53,745 bases of DNA from an uncultured Flavobacteriales bacterium (GTDB lineage Bacteria; Bacteroidota; Bacteroidia; Flavobacteriales_D; Crocinitomicaceae): NCBI GenBank assembly GCA_903945495.1, contig CAJAVU010000028.1:1-53745 (forward strand). Direction: 5' to 3'. The notes beneath the pieces are model-generated. The model was not told the origin of the DNA. It did no database searches and was given only the letters and a program-made list of their open reading frames with translations. Both the position numbers and the translations under genes were made by a program. Below, piece after piece: positions 51,006 through 53,745 of the stretch. Each line of letters opens with the position of its first letter. Within the stretch, counting starts at the first letter, position 1.

Positions 51006-53585
51006 ATGATGAAATTAAATCTTTTTCTAGTGCTTTTTATTTTTGTTTTGGGCAATTCGTTTGCGCAAGACACATTAACTGCTTCTGGACCGGTATCTTT
51101 AGGTGATTTGACAATTGATTATAAAAAGCCAAAGGAATATGAAATCGGACCAATTCAAGTGGTTGGAGCCGATAATTTTGATCATCAAGCAATCAAATTA
51201 ATTGCTGGGTTAAGACAAGGTCAAACGATTTTTATTCCAGGAGATCAAATTGCAAAAGCAATAAAAAATCTTTGGAATGAAGGCATCTTTTCGGATGTAG
51301 AAATATACGCAAGTAAAGAGGTTGCAGGAGTAATCTATTTAACGATTAATGTAACACCAAGACCTAAACTGTCACGATTTAAATTCAAAGGAATTAATAA
51401 GCGAGATGCTGATAAGGTAAGAGAAGAAATTGCCTTGTATTCTGGTAAAACAATCACTGAAAACCTTGTTTATCAAACTGAAAGTAAGATTAAAGGATAT
51501 TTTAGAGAAAAAGGATATTATTCTACTTCTGTTAAAATAAACCGTGTTACGGATACCTTAATGAACAATTCTGAAATTTTCTTGATTGACATCGCGAAGG
51601 GCCATAAAGTTGGGATTAAAAAAATCAACATTGATGGAAATGTAACAGTGCCAACATGGAAGCTGAAAATGGCAATGAAAGATACCAAAGAAAAGAAATT
51701 GTGGAGATTTTTCAAGCGATCTAAGTTTACAGAAAGCTCTTATGAGAAAGACAAATTGGCTTTATTGGATAAGTTCAATGCTGTTGGTTTAAGAGATGCA
51801 CACATTTCATTTGATACGGTTTATAAAGAAGGTGAGAAAAACCTATACATCGATATTCAAATTGAAGAAGGTTCTAAGTATTATTTTGGAGATATTGAAT
51901 GGATTGGAAACACGAAATTCAGATCATCTTATTTAGATACAGTTTTAGGGATTAAAAGAGGTGATATTTATAATAAATCCTTGATTGAGAAGCGATTATT
52001 TATGAGTGAAGATGGAAGAGATATTTCATCGTTGTACATGGATCGTGGATACTTATTTTTCCAAGTAATTCCTGTTGAGACAAATGTTTCTGGAAATCAT
52101 ATTAATTATCAAATGCGTGTTATTGAAGGTAAAGAAGCACGTGTTAGACGCATTATTATTAGCGGAAATACAAAAACAAATGATCATGTTATTCGTCGTG
52201 AAATACGCACGAAGCCAGGTGATTTATTTAATCGAAACGACATTATTCGAACACAACGTGAATTGGCGCAATTAGGCTTCTTTAATGAGCAAGCGTTTCA
52301 AGTGAATCCAATACCAAATCCTGCTGACGGAACAGTTGATATTGAATACGTGGTTGAAGAAAAATCATCGGATCAAATTGAACTTTCTGGAGGTTACGGT
52401 GGTGCTAGTGCTGTAAGTAAAGGTCGAATCATTGGAACTTTAGGATTAACGTTCAATAACTTCTCGACAAAAAACATTTTCAAAAAAGGTGCTTGGTCTC
52501 CACTTCCAGGTGGTGATGGACAGCGATTATCGATTCGTGCGCAAAGTAATGGTCGTTATTATCAAGGGTATAACTTCTCATTTACTGAGCCTTGGTTAGG
52601 TGGTAAAAAACCAAATTCCTTAACGTATTATATCAATCATACAGCTATGGGTAATGGTTATTTACCAACCAATGATGCTTATACAGGAATTGGTATCACG
52701 GGGACAGGTATTGGTTTGGGAAGAAGAAAGAAAATTCCAGATGATTATTTTACGGCATATTATGAATTTTCATATCAGTATTATGATGTAAATGAATATG
52801 CATATTTCCCTATTTTTAACAATGGATATGCGAATGATTTAGCATTAAAATATGTGTTACAAAGAAGTTCTGTAAGTGCACCAATTTATCCGCAAAGTGG
52901 ATCGAATATCACATTTACAGCTAAATCGTCTTTGCCTTATTTCTTGTTTAATGGCAACAAAGATTTTACTGGTTTATCGGATCAAGAAAAATATAAATTC
53001 TTGGAATATTATAAACTGAAGTTTACAGGTGAATGGTTCTTCCCATTATCAAAAGATAAAAAATTGGTATTGATGTCTCGTTTTGGATTCTCGTATATGG
53101 GAGCCTATACTGCATCTCGCGGTGTAACACCATTTGAGCGCTTCTCGTTGGGTGGTAGTGGTCTTTCAGGTGTGAATCAATTAGGTGGACGCGAAATTAT
53201 TGCTTTGAGAGGATACGAAGATAATACCTTGTCGTCCTCAGGTGGAGATCCAATCATTGCGAAATACACCTTAGAATTACGTTATCCAATATCGTTGAAT
53301 CCATCTGCAACATTCTTTGCACTTGCTTTTGCAGAAGCAGGGAATACATACCCAAGTTTCGGTCGATTCAACCCTTTCAATGTTAAACGTTCTGCAGGTA
53401 TTGGTATTCGTGTTTTCTTACCGATGTTTGGTATGCTTGGATTGGATTATGGACTTGGATTTGATAAATTGGATACTTGGTCACCTAATGCAGGAGCAAC
53501 GGGTGGTTCAGATGAATCAATTCAAAATAGAGGTTTCTATCCTAAGTTGAGTTTTACGATTGGTATGAATTTAGGAGAACTTTAA
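51006..53585 (+). CDS. bamA: Outer membrane protein assembly factor BamA
   Basis: 859 aa. A signal peptide (MMKLNLFLVLFIFVLGNSFAQ) is followed by five POTRA domains (about 45-435; opening IGPIQVVGADNFDHQAIKLIAGL) and an Omp85 barrel (about 450-859), ending TIGMNLGEL. The barrel contains the family's RGYED loop motif (ALRGYEDNTLSSSGGDPI). BamA inserts beta-barrel proteins into the outer membrane and would be needed for the PorP/SprF protein. It sits between uppS (4 nt) and the ompH-like gene (56 nt). Confidence 0.95.
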   Translation: MMKLNLFLVLFIFVLGNSFAQDTLTASGPVSLGDLTIDYKKPKEYEIGPIQVVGADNFDHQAIKLIAGLRQGQTIFIPGDQIAKAIKNLWNEGIFSDVEIYASKEVAGVIYLTINVTPRPKLSRFKFKGINKRDADKVREEIALYSGKTITENLVYQTESKIKGYFREKGYYSTSVKINRVTDTLMNNSEIFLIDIAKGHKVGIKKINIDGNVTVPTWKLKMAMKDTKEKKLWRFFKRSKFTESSYEKDKLALLDKFNAVGLRDAHISFDTVYKEGEKNLYIDIQIEEGSKYYFGDIEWIGNTKFRSSYLDTVLGIKRGDIYNKSLIEKRLFMSEDGRDISSLYMDRGYLFFQVIPVETNVSGNHINYQMRVIEGKEARVRRIIISGNTKTNDHVIRREIRTKPGDLFNRNDIIRTQRELAQLGFFNEQAFQVNPIPNPADGTVDIEYVVEEKSSDQIELSGGYGGASAVSKGRIIGTLGLTFNNFSTKNIFKKGAWSPLPGGDGQRLSIRAQSNGRYYQGYNFSFTEPWLGGKKPNSLTYYINHTAMGNGYLPTNDAYTGIGITGTGIGLGRRKKIPDDYFTAYYEFSYQYYDVNEYAYFPIFNNGYANDLALKYVLQRSSVSAPIYPQSGSNITFTAKSSLPYFLFNGNKDFTGLSDQEKYKFLEYYKLKFTGEWFFPLSKDKKLVLMSRFGFSYMGAYTASRGVTPFERFSLGGSGLSGVNQLGGREIIALRGYEDNTLSSSGGDPIIAKYTLELRYPISLNPSATFFALAFAEAGNTYPSFGRFNPFNVKRSAGIGIRVFLPMFGMLGLDYGLGFDKLDTWSPNAGATGGSDESIQNRGFYPKLSFTIGMNLGEL

Positions 53586-53641
53586 TTCTTGCTGAACACA
53601 ATAAAATTATTAATTTGGTCGTTCGGCTTCAAATTGAAATT

Positions 53642-53745
53642 ATGAAAAAGCTATTGTTTATTTTCGTTTTACTATTTGGCACAGCATTTGCCTATGGTCA
53701 AAAGTACGCTTATATCGACTCTGAATTTATCTTGGGAAACGTTCC
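53642..53745 (+). CDS. OmpH/Skp-family periplasmic chaperone, cut by window end
   Basis: Only the first 34 codons are present: a signal peptide (MKKLLFIFVLLFGTAFAYGQ) and the start of the mature chain (KYAYIDSEFILGNV), which matches the first strand of Skp/OmpH proteins. The gene follows bamA, as is usual. Skp/OmpH holds unfolded outer-membrane proteins on the way to BamA. The C-terminal part lies outside the window. Confidence 0.85.
   Translation, partial: MKKLLFIFVLLFGTAFAYGQKYAYIDSEFILGNV

Overview
The window looks like a chromosomal segment of a Flavobacteriales-type Bacteroidota, probably close to Crocinitomicaceae/Fluviicola (the family assignment is inference). Evidence: AT-rich DNA; promoter boxes of the Bacteroidota form TAnnTTTG; five very large secreted proteins ending in type IX secretion (T9SS) C-terminal domains; a PorP/SprF protein; DUF4270 and choice-of-anchor families; and atpDC separated from the other ATP synthase genes. 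I saw no rRNA, tRNA, CRISPR array, transposase or phage gene.

Layout. 1-2.8 kb: small accessory genes on the minus strand (an unknown protein, a minimal MscS channel, a PH-like protein, a RhuM-Fic protein). 2.9-4.1 kb: type II NADH dehydrogenase (ndh), whose last 42 codons recur as a second copy on the far side of the RhuM-Fic gene. 4.4-8.1 kb: a secreted YD-repeat-like protein and a four-gene carotenoid operon (epimerase/reductase, CruF-like hydratase, CrtZ, fused CrtYcd-type cyclase) that suggests a monocyclic hydroxylated carotenoid. 8.2-9.2 kb: small lipoprotein, alkyltransferase-like protein, DUF486 membrane protein. 9.4-14.2 kb: a 1624-aa T9SS type A protein. 14.4-18.3 kb: operon of a GT5 half-protein, DUF4270 lipoprotein and glmS. 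18.4-21.3 kb: panC, panD, a flippase-like protein and rfaE2. 21.3-26.6 kb: a T9SS type B SprB-repeat protein followed by its PorP/SprF partner. 26.8-31.2 kb: operon purF-like / histidine kinase / gpmI. 31.4-44.5 kb: three more large T9SS proteins with a 3-hydroxyanthranilate dioxygenase and an SDR between them. 44.7-53.7 kb: housekeeping genes (MsbA-like ABC exporter, rbfA, LolC/E-type permease, atpD-atpC, uppS-bamA-ompH).

How it fits together. Roughly 38% of the window encodes five T9SS cargo proteins; the type B cargo at 22-26 kb is in an operon with the outer-membrane partner such proteins need. The rest is envelope and core metabolism: UDP-GlcNAc supply (glmS), heptose activation (rfaE2), undecaprenyl phosphate (uppS), outer-membrane assembly (bamA, ompH), lipoprotein export (LolC/E-type) and CoA precursors (panC, panD).

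Most unusual signal: the RhuM-Fic gene lies between two copies of the ndh 3' end. The copies differ by seven substitutions, all synonymous, while the adjoining noncoding DNA is much less similar. This points to import of a foreign ndh-end plus toxin-like gene by recombination. Other points: a LolC/E-type gene whose expected start codon is ATC, near-leaderless promoter placement at several genes, and an inverted repeat just upstream of the purF -7 box.
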